From Dermabacter sp. p3-SID358 (lineage in GTDB: Bacteria; Actinomycetota; Actinomycetes; Actinomycetales; Dermabacteraceae): DNA of 64,000 nt. The DNA is taken from assembly GCF_025147465.1 (NCBI RefSeq), contig NZ_JALXOZ010000011.1:1-64000 (forward strand), in the 5' to 3' direction. Position numbers and translations under genes: made by a program. Below, piece by piece: positions 15,136-26,551 of the stretch. The notes below the pieces were generated by a model. It worked only from the letters and a program-made list of their open reading frames with translations, was not told the DNA's origin and did not search any database. Within the stretch, counting starts at the first letter, position 1. Every line of letters begins with the position of its first letter.

Positions 15136-16845
15136 ATGGTGGTGCAGGCTGTTCAGCCAGGTGCAATGCCGGGTGGAGAAATGGGAAGTCCGACGCTTCC
15201 CGGGCATCCGGTGCAGCCACTTGCTCCCTTGCGCGGCTTGCCGGAGCCGGAAAAGCTGCCGACGGGGGATGACATCGTTGATCTCCCCGAGGAAGTCCTC
15301 TTCGATTCGGCTCGCGTAATGCGCAAGAGGGCGGGCTGGAAGATTTGGGTGTGGATGGCGGTTGTTGGGGCCGCGTCTTGGGGGGTGCTCGGCATGGTCT
15401 TTCTTAGCTCTCTCACGCCCATCTTCGCGTTCCTTCCCATCTTTGCCATCGCCGAACCGAGCTTCGTGACCTCGTTCCTGAGCGGTCTGGGAGTTTCTCT
15501 ATGGGAGGTGCTGTTCATAGCTTTCGGTTCTGCGCCTTTCGGCGCGCTCGCGGGCCTTGGCGCGGCGGCACTCGGTTTGCGTTCTGTCGCGAGGCTTCGT
15601 CCGCGTGAATATCTCACGGAGAAGCTGTTTCGGCGAGCGATCGGTTGGTCTTTTGCGAAGTGGCTCCTTTGGCCGCAGCTCGCGGTGCTCGCACTTTCGG
15701 TTCTGCTGACAGCGCTTCCCGGCAACACCTTCATGCTCGCCGACTTTTCCTACATTGTGGTCGCGGGATACCTCTCGATGCTCGCTGTGGCGATTGTGAG
15801 CGTGCCGGTCGCGGGCGGTTGTGCCCGCACCGCGAATCCCCTTGGATTGCCGGGGTACAACGAGCTGGAGGTGAAACGGCAAGCGGCCCTAGGAACACCT
15901 AAATACGCTGCCTACACGCGGGTGATGTTTGCGCAGGATCGGCGGCATTTGCCGCGCAATAAGCTTGTTGTCAACACTCGCATGTTTGTCGAATCCTTCT
16001 GCACACTCCTTCGTTACCGCGCATGGCAGATCGTCCTTTTCGCCGCGTTGATCTCCCCGTTTTACTTCTTCGCCGATATCGGGCAGCTCTTCAGTTACGC
16101 GAATGACCTCGAAGAGGTGAGCGATGCGACCGACTTCTCACTCGTGAGCCGTCTCTCCTTCGTTGCACTCGTGATCGCGTGGGGGAGTGCCCTCGCGTGG
16201 CTTCCGCCCCTTGTGCTTTCGCTCTTTCACCTCATTCCTCCGTCGAAGCGAGGTGTGCGAGATGAACGCACCTACCCCACGATTTCCGAGCGCCTCGCCG
16301 TGAATCGGTGGGAACGGGGGGTCGTGTGGGTCACGACCCTCGGTCTCGCAGCGATTGAGGCGGTGTGCCTTTTCGCGTTTCTCGTCGTGCTGAGTGCTAC
16401 GGGGGATGCGGGAGAAGCCGGTTCCCTTCACATCGCCGCCCTCGTGTTCGCGGGCTTTGGCGCGAGTGCGCTTGGCATGATCGCCACCTACCGCGCTTTA
16501 GCGATCGATTTGCGCACGATCGTGTATGGGCCCGCCGGTTGGTACACGCGCCGCGAGGTCCCCTTTTCCGCGATCGCCCCGAAGCGAGGCACACGTGCGG
16601 ACTTGGCTGATGACCCGCGCGTGAGGGCAGCGTTGCGCGAACGCCAGGCGATGGCGCTCGGCCTGCCGAAAAACGCGAGCCTGGAAGAGATCGCGAAAGC
16701 CGCCTCACGTACGGGTGTTCTCCCCGATTTTGGTCTTGGTGACGAACAGGCCGCTCCCGCGATCATCGATCCGCCGGCGGTGAGGAGCGAGCACGACATT
16801 CCCGAAAATCTCGAGGAGCTCCACGCGGGACGTCTCACATTGTGA
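15136..16845 (+). CDS. Polytopic membrane protein, unrecognised
   Basis: 569-aa integral membrane protein of unknown function. A proline-rich cytoplasmic-looking N-terminus of about 65 residues precedes roughly eight hydrophobic segments between residues 70 and 460. A soluble C-terminal tail with two acidic stretches follows. A PSKRGVRDERTYPTISERLA loop separates the last segments. GGGGG lies 3-4 nt before the ATG, and the gene follows recR by 6 bp, so the two are likely cotranscribed. A 16-bp fragment of the palindromic repeat (TCCGACGCTTCCCGGG, 15189-15204) lies in the first 25 codons, in a different frame from other copies. Confidence 0.75.
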   Translation: MVVQAVQPGAMPGGEMGSPTLPGHPVQPLAPLRGLPEPEKLPTGDDIVDLPEEVLFDSARVMRKRAGWKIWVWMAVVGAASWGVLGMVFLSSLTPIFAFLPIFAIAEPSFVTSFLSGLGVSLWEVLFIAFGSAPFGALAGLGAAALGLRSVARLRPREYLTEKLFRRAIGWSFAKWLLWPQLAVLALSVLLTALPGNTFMLADFSYIVVAGYLSMLAVAIVSVPVAGGCARTANPLGLPGYNELEVKRQAALGTPKYAAYTRVMFAQDRRHLPRNKLVVNTRMFVESFCTLLRYRAWQIVLFAALISPFYFFADIGQLFSYANDLEEVSDATDFSLVSRLSFVALVIAWGSALAWLPPLVLSLFHLIPPSKRGVRDERTYPTISERLAVNRWERGVVWVTTLGLAAIEAVCLFAFLVVLSATGDAGEAGSLHIAALVFAGFGASALGMIATYRALAIDLRTIVYGPAGWYTRREVPFSAIAPKRGTRADLADDPRVRAALRERQAMALGLPKNASLEEIAKAASRTGVLPDFGLGDEQAAPAIIDPPAVRSEHDIPENLEELHAGRLTL

Positions 16846-16956
16846 GTGATCTCGGGCGTGCTGCGGTCTTGGTTGCGGGCTCGGCTGTCACAATGGCAAG
16901 AGCTTGACGTATTCATGCCACCATCGCGGAATACCGCACGAAAGAGAAAGTCACCC

Positions 16957-19414
<2,458 letters not shown>

Positions 19415-19449
19415 AAGTGGCGGGCTGTGTCATACTTGTGTTAATTGTT

Positions 19450-19469
19450 GGAAATATTGATAAATTTCC
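19450..19469. promoter_or_regulatory. AT-rich inverted repeat upstream of the TetR gene
   Basis: GGAAAT, 8-nt spacer, ATTTCC in an unusually AT-rich patch (19438-19470). It lies about 135 bp before the regulator start and is a candidate operator for autoregulation. Confidence 0.4.
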
Positions 19470-19601
19470 GAAAGTCTTTCTCAGTAAGTATCTCGGTCAT
19501 TCCCTAAATGTGCAGGTCCGCCACGAAGGTGCGGTGTGGGTCGGCACGAAAATAACCGCAGGTCTCGAAGCGCCTTCTGAAGATCCTAGGAGTGTTGACA
19601 T

Positions 19602-20270
19602 ATGACCCCCGATCGTCGCGTCGCCCGCCTCACGGTCGATCCTTCGCGCGAATCCGGCACTCGAGTCAACCTCACACGGGCACGCGGCGAACGCACGCGC
19701 GAGGTGATCCTCGAGGAGGCCACCCTCCTGTTCTCCACGTACGGTTACCGCGGCACGTCGCTGCGCGATATCTCTGAGCGCGTGGGCATTTCCCACCCGG
19801 GGATGCTCCACCATTTCTCGCGCAAGGAGGCTCTGCTTCAGGCTGTTCTGGAGCGTGCTGCGCACTACTTTGAGGAACTGATCGACGACTTTGTGAAAAC
19901 TGCGCAGGATCCTGCGGCGATCCGCGAATGGGATGCGGTACGTCAGTACCAGTCGGTCATGTTCGCGGTCGTGCGGGCCGAGGCTGTCGAAAAGGATCAT
20001 CCCGGGCATGACGCTATTGTGGGCATGCAAACGATGGCCGAAGAGAAGCTCACCGCTCTGTTTGAGATGTACGAGGATAAAGGCTGGCTCGAACAAGGTG
20101 CGGACCCGGGCTGGATCGCCCGCTCAATCGTCGCGATGTGGACCGGGGTGTTTATGCGCGATGCACTCATGGAAGACGGTCTCTACGACCATGACCTGTC
20201 GATCTTCTTGCGAATGTTTATCATCCCTCTGCGCGAGGTTGACCCGTTTCCTTCGAAGAGTGGAAAATAG
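19602..20270 (+). CDS. TetR/AcrR family transcriptional regulator
   Basis: 222-aa regulator. The helix-turn-helix lies near residues 45-80: YGYRGTSLRDISERVGISHP, then MLHHFSRKEALLQAV. A TetR C-terminal ligand and dimer domain follows. The N-terminus carries an extra 25 residues before the first helix. AGGAG lies 11 nt before the ATG. The inverted repeat at 19450-19469 is the nearest candidate binding site. The gene continues after 5 bp into the PRC-barrel gene. No clear target operon is visible. Confidence 0.87.
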   Translation: MTPDRRVARLTVDPSRESGTRVNLTRARGERTREVILEEATLLFSTYGYRGTSLRDISERVGISHPGMLHHFSRKEALLQAVLERAAHYFEELIDDFVKTAQDPAAIREWDAVRQYQSVMFAVVRAEAVEKDHPGHDAIVGMQTMAEEKLTALFEMYEDKGWLEQGADPGWIARSIVAMWTGVFMRDALMEDGLYDHDLSIFLRMFIIPLREVDPFPSKSGK

Positions 20271-20275
20271 CGCTT

Positions 20276-20620
20276 ATGGCTACCGAGGTTGAGCTCGACC
20301 GGCTCCGCAACGCTCTCGTGCGGGATTCTTCCGGCGCGCGCCTCGGGAAGGTGTGCGAAATTTTCCTCAATGATCGCACCCAGAAAATATCGTTTGTTAC
20401 CGTCGCACTCGGCCCTTTCGGTACCCGAGAAGTCTATATTCCTTACGAATATATTGATCTCGATAATGGCGTTCCTAAAACTGCTCTTCGCCGGGAAATC
20501 CTCGAGGGGGCGCCGCGCGCCAACGGGCTTGGCCATTTGACGTTCACACAAGAAGAGCAACTGCGCACGTACTACGAGTCTGCCGTGATTGCCGACCCGT
20601 GCTCCTCCCCGCATGACTGA
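20276..20620 (+). CDS. PRC-barrel domain protein
   Basis: 114-aa protein with one PRC-barrel domain: VRDSSGARLGKVCEIFLND, then VYIPYEYIDLDNG. Free PRC-barrel proteins are small beta-barrels associated with RNA processing (RimM-like) or photosynthetic reaction centres; the role here is unknown. It starts 5 bp after the TetR stop, so the two are probably cotranscribed. GGAAAA lies about 9 nt before the ATG. Confidence 0.78.
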   Translation: MATEVELDRLRNALVRDSSGARLGKVCEIFLNDRTQKISFVTVALGPFGTREVYIPYEYIDLDNGVPKTALRREILEGAPRANGLGHLTFTQEEQLRTYYESAVIADPCSSPHD

Positions 20621-20760
20621 TTACCAGAGGTGCCACAGGGTTTGAGCTCGCACCGGAAAACCAGACGTTGTTTACAGCCGCGTGAACGCCAGAAAGTACC
20701 CGGTGAATTCTCGGTGACCCGAGCGAAGGGGCGCATCGCCGCTCGGTAGAGTCGAATCAA

Positions 20761-20774
20761 TGGCAATTTTGCCA
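20761..20774. promoter_or_regulatory. Inverted repeat upstream of ugd
   Basis: TGGCAA, TT, TTGCCA, 38 bp before the ugd start. A second stem-loop CCGAGCG/CGCTCGG lies around 20718-20747. Candidate operator and leader hairpin. Confidence 0.35.
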
Positions 20775-20811
20775 GGAAGTATTCGCTTACTAATTCGGCA
20801 CGAGGGCACAC

Positions 20812-22146
20812 ATGAAAATCTCGGTTATTGGGCTCGGATATCTTGGCGCGGTTCACGCGGTTTGTATGGCGGAACTGGGGCACGATGTCGTGGGGATCGA
20901 TGTGGATACCGAGAGGATTGCCAAACTTGAACGCGGCGAAGCGCCATTCTTTGAGCCAGATTTTCCCGAGAAGCTCTCCGCGGCCCTCGAACGAGGAACA
21001 CTCCGTTTCTCGAAGAATCTTTCCGATGTCCGCGATTGCGACGTGCACTTTGTGTGCGTGGGCACGCCGCAAGGTGCCGACGGCTCCGCTGACCTCGGTG
21101 CGCTCCACGCGGTACGCGAGGGTCTTCACGAGATTCTCGCCGGGGCCACCCCCGAGAAGGTTCTCGTCGTCGGCAAGTCAACCGTTCCCGTCGGGACCGC
21201 GCGTGGCCTGAGCGAAGCCTTTGCCGACCTCCCGCACGTTGAGCTCGCGTGGAATCCGGAGTTCTTGCGCGAGGGGTACGCCGTGAAGGACACGCTCGGC
21301 CCCGATCGCCTTGTCTACGGCGTGCACGAGGAGCAAAAATTTGCGATCTCGCATCTCGACGAGGTCTACGCCTCAATCCTCGAGGCCGGCACGCCGCGTC
21401 TTGTATACGGCTATGAAAGCGCTGAGCTCGTGAAGGTCAGCGCAAACGCATTCCTCGCGACGAAGATTAGTTTCGTGAATGCGGTCGCCGAGATGTGCGA
21501 GGCGACTGGCGCAGATGTCGTCGAGGTCGCGGAGGCCATCGGCCTTGATGACCGTATCGGGCGTCGCTTCCTCAAGGCCGGTATCGGCTTCGGCGGTGGC
21601 TGCCTCCCGAAGGATGTGCGCGCGTTCATTGCGAGCGCCGAAGAGCATGGCGTGGGGGAGTCCTTTGAGTTTCTCCGCAATGTGGATCGCATCAATCAGA
21701 AGCGTCGTGCACGGCCCGTTGAGCTTGCCCTTGAGCATTTCGGCGGAAACCTCCGGGGCGTGCCTGTCACGGTTCTCGGCGCGGCTTTCAAACCGTACAG
21801 CGACGACGTACGCGACTCGCCCGCGATCGATATCGCGCTTTCGCTCTCGCGGCACGGCGCAGATGTGCGCATTACGGATCCGCAAGCCCTCGACGTCGTG
21901 CGTGGTCGCTACGAAGAGTTGACCCTCGTGGACGACCTGGAGGAAGCGATGAACGGGGCGCGTTTGCTCATCCTCGCGACGGAGTGGCAGGTTTACCGCG
22001 ATCTCGATCCCGCACGCGTCGCCGAACTCGTCGCGGAGCGCGCAGTGATTGATGGTCGTGGCGTTTTCGATCTCGCTCGCTGGCGCAAGGCGGGCTTCAC
22101 GATCATGGCACTCGGTCGCGGTGAACGAGCCGGGCGACTCGCTTAG
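20812..22146 (+). CDS. ugd: UDP-glucose 6-dehydrogenase
   Basis: Oxidises UDP-glucose to UDP-glucuronate, a precursor for surface glycans. 444 aa. The NAD-binding loop VIGLGYLGAVHAVCMAELGH is at the N-terminus. The catalytic Cys lies in GIGFGGGCLPKDVRAF near residue 264, followed by AAFKPYSDDVRDSPAI and a C-terminal UDP-binding domain. GAGGG lies 5-7 nt before the ATG. Its neighbour rmlD and the distant pgm in this window also act in nucleotide-sugar synthesis. Confidence 0.94.
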   Translation: MKISVIGLGYLGAVHAVCMAELGHDVVGIDVDTERIAKLERGEAPFFEPDFPEKLSAALERGTLRFSKNLSDVRDCDVHFVCVGTPQGADGSADLGALHAVREGLHEILAGATPEKVLVVGKSTVPVGTARGLSEAFADLPHVELAWNPEFLREGYAVKDTLGPDRLVYGVHEEQKFAISHLDEVYASILEAGTPRLVYGYESAELVKVSANAFLATKISFVNAVAEMCEATGADVVEVAEAIGLDDRIGRRFLKAGIGFGGGCLPKDVRAFIASAEEHGVGESFEFLRNVDRINQKRRARPVELALEHFGGNLRGVPVTVLGAAFKPYSDDVRDSPAIDIALSLSRHGADVRITDPQALDVVRGRYEELTLVDDLEEAMNGARLLILATEWQVYRDLDPARVAELVAERAVIDGRGVFDLARWRKAGFTIMALGRGERAGRLA

Positions 22147-22206
22147 CGGATTCCTTCGCCTAGACGTGGCACACTACTAGCGGCTGTGGTCGCAGCTTCC
22201 TCGTTG

Positions 22207-22220
22207 GCGCACATGTGCGC
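22207..22220. promoter_or_regulatory. Perfect 14-bp palindrome between ugd and rmlD
   Basis: GCGCACATGTGCGC, 63 bp upstream of the rmlD start. A candidate operator. The rest of the 136-bp gap shows no gene. Confidence 0.35.
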
Positions 22221-22282
22221 ACGCACGCGAGACATCCTCATTTGCGACCGAAGCGACATACGCGAGAAACGAAAAGTAAGGA

Positions 22283-23197
22283 ATGTCCGTGTCCAACGGT
22301 TTTGCATCCTCGCCCGCTGAGCGCGCATGGCAACAGACCCCTGAAGCACCCGAACGTACTCTCGTTGTGGGGGCCGGCGGGCAGCTTGGTCGTGCGCTCC
22401 AGGGTCTCTGGCTCGGCCGCGACGATGTGGACTTCGTGGAACGCGACGTTCTCGATGTCGGTGCGCACGCCTCGATCTCCGCGTTCGATTTTTCGCCCTA
22501 TTCGGTCATCGTGAATGCCGCGGGCTACACGGATAAGGATGGTGCCGAAAGTGCTGAAGGCCGCCGCGAGGCGTGGGCCGTGAACGCTCAGGGCGTGGCG
22601 CTTCTCGTGTCGGCCGCGCGCGAGGCGGGAGCCGTACTCGTGCACATTTCGAGCGACTATGTGTTCGATGGTTCGGTGGCGTTTCATACCGAGGAGGAGG
22701 GATTCGCTCCGCTTGGTGTCTACGGGCAGACCAAGGCGGCAGGCGATGCCGCGGTGTCAACACTTGGAACCCACTACATTTTGCGCACGAGCTGGGTTGT
22801 CGGTGAGGGGAAAAACTTCGTGGCGACCATGCGCGAACACGCCCGCAGCGGCGAGTCACCCTCGGTTGTGAATGACCAGTTCGGGCGTTTGACCTTTACG
22901 GAGGAGATCGCGCGGGCGGTCGACTTCGTGCTTCGCGAGAAGGTGCCTTTCGGCACGTACAACGTGTCGAATTCCGGCGATCTCGCGTCGTGGTTCGATA
23001 TCGCTCAGAGGGTCTATGCGCTTACAGGGCATGATCCTGACATGGTTCAGAGCGTGTCGAGCGCTGAGTACCTCGATGCGCACAAGGGCGTTGCAGTTCG
23101 GCCGATCAATTCAGCACTTGATCTGAGTAAGATCGTCGCTGCAGGCTTCCACCCGCGCGACCAGTTCGAGGCTCTCGCCGCGTACCTGGCTCAGTGA
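22283..23197 (+). CDS. rmlD: dTDP-4-dehydrorhamnose reductase (RmlD family)
   Basis: Final reduction in dTDP-L-rhamnose synthesis, NAD(P)H dependent, 304 aa. Rossmann loop VVGAGGQLGRAL (residues 29-40), HISSDYVFDG, then the catalytic YGQTK (Tyr-x-x-x-Lys). The rest of the rml operon is absent here, so a related sugar reductase is possible. AAGGA abuts the ATG at 22283 and is ideally placed for the in-frame GTG at 22289, so translation may start two codons later. Its end overlaps the convergent surface-protein gene by 7 nt. Confidence 0.86.
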   Translation: MSVSNGFASSPAERAWQQTPEAPERTLVVGAGGQLGRALQGLWLGRDDVDFVERDVLDVGAHASISAFDFSPYSVIVNAAGYTDKDGAESAEGRREAWAVNAQGVALLVSAAREAGAVLVHISSDYVFDGSVAFHTEEEGFAPLGVYGQTKAAGDAAVSTLGTHYILRTSWVVGEGKNFVATMREHARSGESPSVVNDQFGRLTFTEEIARAVDFVLREKVPFGTYNVSNSGDLASWFDIAQRVYALTGHDPDMVQSVSSAEYLDAHKGVAVRPINSALDLSKIVAAGFHPRDQFEALAAYLAQ

Positions 23198-24393
23198 TTA
23201 TTGCGGCGCATAAGGACGATTGCGCCCGTAGCGGCGAGGCCTAGGCCCCCGATGACGCCCCCGATGAGCCACGCGACCGAAAGGCCGAGGGGCTGTCGCG
23301 AGGGATCGGTAATGAGCTGAGTCGAGCCTTCGGTCGATTCCTCTTCTCTTTTTGCGGGATTCGCGCTCGGGGTAGGCCCCGGTCGCAGCGTGCCCCTAGC
23401 GCGATTGCCGTCGCTCGTGAGTTTCGAGTAATCACTTCCCACTGCGCCGAAATCGGCTGAGCGGCCGTACCCGTCGCGCCCGGGGATGCGCGACATTGCG
23501 CTGGCCTTCGGCCGCACGAAATCCGAGCCGCTCGCTTCGGTGGAGGAATCCGTACTTTTGGTGTTCCCGCGTGACGGGGTGGTGCTGCGACCGCTAGGTT
23601 CCCGGTTCGGCTCGGTGGACGCGGAATCGCCCGTGTCTGGGAGCGGAGAAGGCTTTTTCGGCTCCGAAGGAGATGCGCCGGGCTGATCCGTGGGCTCGTG
23701 TCCCTTGGTGGGGCTAGGTTCGGGATTGTCCGTGGGATCTTTCGAGGGACTGTGTGTCGGTTCCGGTTCTTGCGTGGGTTCCGGTGCGGGCTTCGGCGTT
23801 GGTTTGGGTGTAGGGGTTTCGCTCGGGCGTCCGGTTGGCTCGTCGGTGGGTTCCTTCGTAGGCTCGGTCGAAGGGCTTGGCGCGGGGTCCGACGGTTCAG
23901 AGGGCTTCGTCGTGGGCGGGGCATTATCGGTGATGTCGACTTGCGCCTGTGACGCTGTGCCTCCGTCGATTGGAGCAACGGTGATCGTGTAGGCACCGGG
24001 CTCAGCGATCAAGAAGGTCACGGTCGCGCGCCCATCGGGGCCCACGGTGGCAATATCGCGCGAATACCCGATCGGTGCGGCCTCAACGGGTTGTGCTTCG
24101 ACGGGAGTTGACGTGGCGCCGCTCGCGAGGGAAGGCGTGGCTTTCCGGTATTCACCCCGGACGCGCGTGCCTTCCTTGAGGCCACATACGAGTGCCGTGA
24201 ACTTCGCGTTCTTTTCTACTCTCTGACTCGAAAGAGTGACGGTACCGGGGGTGCACGCGGGGTCGGCGGCGAATGCGGCCACAGTTTCGAACGGAAACGA
24301 CCCCGAAAACGCGAGAGCCGAGGCAAAAACACTGACGCCGACTACGGCACCGCCGAAGCGGCGCTGTTGCGCAGTGCTCCGTTTCTCCGGCAT
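23191..24393 (-). CDS. Secreted Pro/Thr/Glu-rich surface protein with C-terminal membrane anchor
   Basis: 400-aa cell-surface protein. A Sec signal peptide ends near AAFAADPACTPG. A beta-rich domain follows (residues 45-160) with two cysteines, about 45 residues apart. Then comes a long stalk of Pro-Thr-Glu-Pro-Ser repeats (residues 160-270). LPDTG, a sortase-like motif, sits at 251-255, about 115 residues before the C-terminal hydrophobic helix (LSVAWLIGGVIGGLGLAATG), which ends MRRNNH. A sortase motif that far upstream of the anchor is atypical. I start at ATG 24393, with TGAGGA upstream. No homologue is recognised. It converges with rmlD. Confidence 0.72.
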   Translation of the reverse strand: MPEKRSTAQQRRFGGAVVGVSVFASALAFSGSFPFETVAAFAADPACTPGTVTLSSQRVEKNAKFTALVCGLKEGTRVRGEYRKATPSLASGATSTPVEAQPVEAAPIGYSRDIATVGPDGRATVTFLIAEPGAYTITVAPIDGGTASQAQVDITDNAPPTTKPSEPSDPAPSPSTEPTKEPTDEPTGRPSETPTPKPTPKPAPEPTQEPEPTHSPSKDPTDNPEPSPTKGHEPTDQPGASPSEPKKPSPLPDTGDSASTEPNREPSGRSTTPSRGNTKSTDSSTEASGSDFVRPKASAMSRIPGRDGYGRSADFGAVGSDYSKLTSDGNRARGTLRPGPTPSANPAKREEESTEGSTQLITDPSRQPLGLSVAWLIGGVIGGLGLAATGAIVLMRRNNH

Positions 24394-24476
24394 GGGGTCC
24401 TCAGGGTTGCGGGCGGTTATGAGAGGGCGCGACAAAGGTTCCACGCTCGGTCTCACCCTAGGCGACGTAACGGATG

Positions 24477-24497
24477 TTAAGCGTTTGGCACGCTTAA
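24477..24497. promoter_or_regulatory. Perfect 7-bp hairpin between ndh and the surface-protein gene
   Basis: TTAAGCG, 7-nt loop, CGCTTAA. It lies 84 bp upstream of the surface-protein ATG and downstream of ndh. There is no T-run on the minus strand after it, so operator or weak terminator are both open. Confidence 0.35.
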
Positions 24498-24525
24498 AAC
24501 CCGTGTAAAACCCGGGCCATGCTCC

Positions 24526-25935
24526 TTAGCGACGCATCCGAGGTTTACCCGGGTCCTTGAAGCGTCTACCGGCCTGGTAGCCGAAACGGCGGATCGGCGC
24601 GTTTTCCCGAAAGGCCTTTCGCGCTTCCAGGGAATCGACATCGCCCACGACCGGATTTGGCACGCGTGAGATGCCGGTGCCGTTGTAGAGGTACAGGAGG
24701 TTCGCGGCGACCGAGCGACGGTTGCGCGTACCGAGCAACTTCGAAACGTGAACACCGAGCCACGCGAGCCATCCGATCGAACCCTGGAGGTTGACCCCAC
24801 CGGGAAGTTCCGCGATCGCGGCACGTCGACCGATTGTTGCCATTGCTCCCAGGTCGGTGTACTTAAACGGTTTCTCGGCTTCTGCATCGTTGCCTTCGAC
24901 GATTGCCTTGATCGCGCGCGCGACATGTTGACCCATTTGGACTGCCGGCTGGGCAAGCTGAGGCTGGGGGTCATCGCCTCCTGCGATGTCGCCTGCAGCC
25001 CAGACGTTGTGGTAGCCCTTGACGCGCAGGGTGGGATCAACGTCGATTCGGCCGCCGCGCCCCTGCGGGAAGCCCCATGCGTTCACCGCCGATGATACGC
25101 TCACGCCCGCGGCCCAAATCGTGATGTCCGATTCGACGTAGGAACCATCGGCGAGGCGCACGAAGTCGTAGCCGACCTCTTCGACGCCTTGGCCGAGGCG
25201 AAGCTTTACACCTCGCCGTTCGAGCTCCCGGGCCGCATACTCGCGATGCTCGGGCTCGAAAGCCTTGAGGAGTTCGTCGCCGCGCTGAATGAGGGAGATC
25301 TCGAGAGTGCCGGGATCGACCTCGGGGTAGAGCACGTCGAGTTCGCTAATACGGAAATCGGCGAGAGCGCCTGCGATCTCGACGCCGGTGGGGCCACCGC
25401 CCACGATTGAAATTGCGAGGCGATCAGTGAAGCTCATTTCCGTGAGCTGCGTGGCGCGCTCGAGCTCCGCAAAAACCCGCTCTCTGATGTCGAGGGCTTG
25501 AGAGCGGGTGTACATCGGCATCGCGAACTCTTCCGCGCCAGGTGTGCCGAAATAGTTCGTGGTGGCCCCGCTTGCCAAAACGAGGTGGTCATAGCGCACC
25601 GAGCCGCCGTCGGAAAGTTTCACGACCTGCTCATCGGTGTCGACGCCCGTGACCTCACCCTGGCGGAAACGCATGTTAGGGGCGTGGAGGGAGAGTCCTC
25701 GAAGGAACATCGTGACATCGCCAGAGTTCAGCCCGGCTGTCGCAACCTGATAGAGGAGTGGCTGAAAGGTCTTGTAGACGTTTCGATCGATGAGGGTTAC
25801 CCGCACGCGCGCATTCCGCAGCGCGAGCACGAGGTGAGCGCCGGCAAATCCGCCACCGACGACCACGATATGAGGCCAGCTAGCACCATCCTTGGCGGGC
25901 ACGGTCTTGCGGTAGAACGCGGGCAGCAAGGGCAT
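24526..25935 (-). CDS. ndh: Type II NADH:quinone dehydrogenase
   Basis: Non-proton-pumping NADH dehydrogenase, 469 aa, peripheral on the inner membrane face, passing electrons from NADH through FAD to quinone. FAD site IVVVGGGFAGAHLVLALRNA near residues 23-42. NADH site SIVGGGPTGVEIAGAL near 170. A C-terminal FAD motif VWAAGDIAGGDDPQPQLAQP and QMGQHVARAI also appear. The C-terminus ends in a basic segment suited to membrane attachment. AAAGGAAC lies upstream of the ATG. It is a single gene, upstream of vanZ on the same strand. Confidence 0.94.
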   Translation of the reverse strand: MPLLPAFYRKTVPAKDGASWPHIVVVGGGFAGAHLVLALRNARVRVTLIDRNVYKTFQPLLYQVATAGLNSGDVTMFLRGLSLHAPNMRFRQGEVTGVDTDEQVVKLSDGGSVRYDHLVLASGATTNYFGTPGAEEFAMPMYTRSQALDIRERVFAELERATQLTEMSFTDRLAISIVGGGPTGVEIAGALADFRISELDVLYPEVDPGTLEISLIQRGDELLKAFEPEHREYAARELERRGVKLRLGQGVEEVGYDFVRLADGSYVESDITIWAAGVSVSSAVNAWGFPQGRGGRIDVDPTLRVKGYHNVWAAGDIAGGDDPQPQLAQPAVQMGQHVARAIKAIVEGNDAEAEKPFKYTDLGAMATIGRRAAIAELPGGVNLQGSIGWLAWLGVHVSKLLGTRNRRSVAANLLYLYNGTGISRVPNPVVGDVDSLEARKAFRENAPIRRFGYQAGRRFKDPGKPRMRR

Positions 25936-26038
25936 GAACGATCCGTTCCTTTAGTGAGGCGACTATGCGAGGGCCGACCCCAAGGCTAGGTCGAGGATGT
26001 GAAAGAAAGCTCCATATTCGCTGTCGATTGTTTTGCCT

Positions 26039-26509
26039 CTATCGTGCGTCACGGCGCATGCGGTAGTGCCCGGCGAGCGCAAGCTCAACCCAGAGTGCGC
26101 CGACGCCGAGGGCGATTCCGGATGCGTCCGCGAGTGCATCAGTGACGTCCGCCGAGCGCGCGGGCATGAACGCTTGGATAACCTCCACGGCAACACCCCA
26201 CAGAATGAGGACCGCGATGAGGGCGAGCAAGCGTCGAACTTGCACGACCCCGAAAACGGTGCCGAGGTGCGCGCGGCCCCGCTCGTGGGCACCCTGAGTC
26301 GGCGTGGACGACCAGGTAAGAACACCTTGGTCCTGAAGCGTCAGGAGTCTCGCAAAAGCCCAGGTGGTGAAGGCAAAAATAAGAACGTGACCGATCTTGT
26401 CGGCACCGGGGAGGCTCACGACGGGTTCAGCGGCGTCGGGAACCCTCGGTACGAAAAATACGGCGTTTGCGAGCGCCGCCACGAGGGCGAGAAAAGGCGC
26501 GGACTTCAT
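26039..26509 (-). CDS. VanZ family membrane protein
   Basis: 156-aa protein with four hydrophobic segments and the VanZ-like motif GADKIGHVLIFAFTTW, followed by AVEVIQAFMPARSADVTDAL. The family is linked to teicoplanin tolerance in enterococci, but most members have no assigned role. The start lacks a ribosome-binding site. A -10 TAAACT (26516-26521) is 6 nt upstream, so it is probably leaderless. It is divergent from sbcD across 42 bp. Confidence 0.83.
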   Translation of the reverse strand: MKSAPFLALVAALANAVFFVPRVPDAAEPVVSLPGADKIGHVLIFAFTTWAFARLLTLQDQGVLTWSSTPTQGAHERGRAHLGTVFGVVQVRRLLALIAVLILWGVAVEVIQAFMPARSADVTDALADASGIALGVGALWVELALAGHYRMRRDAR

Positions 26510-26515
26510 GAGGTG

Positions 26516-26545
26516 AGTTTAAATGTCCCACCCTCCTTTTAGAGT
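26516..26545. promoter_or_regulatory. Back-to-back leaderless promoters of vanZ and sbcD
   Basis: Minus-strand TAAACT (26516-26521) is 6 nt before the vanZ ATG. Plus-strand TAGAGT (26540-26545) is 6 nt before the sbcD ATG. Each promoter's -35 area must overlap the other's -10 region. Confidence 0.55.
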
Positions 26546-26551
26546 GAAAGC

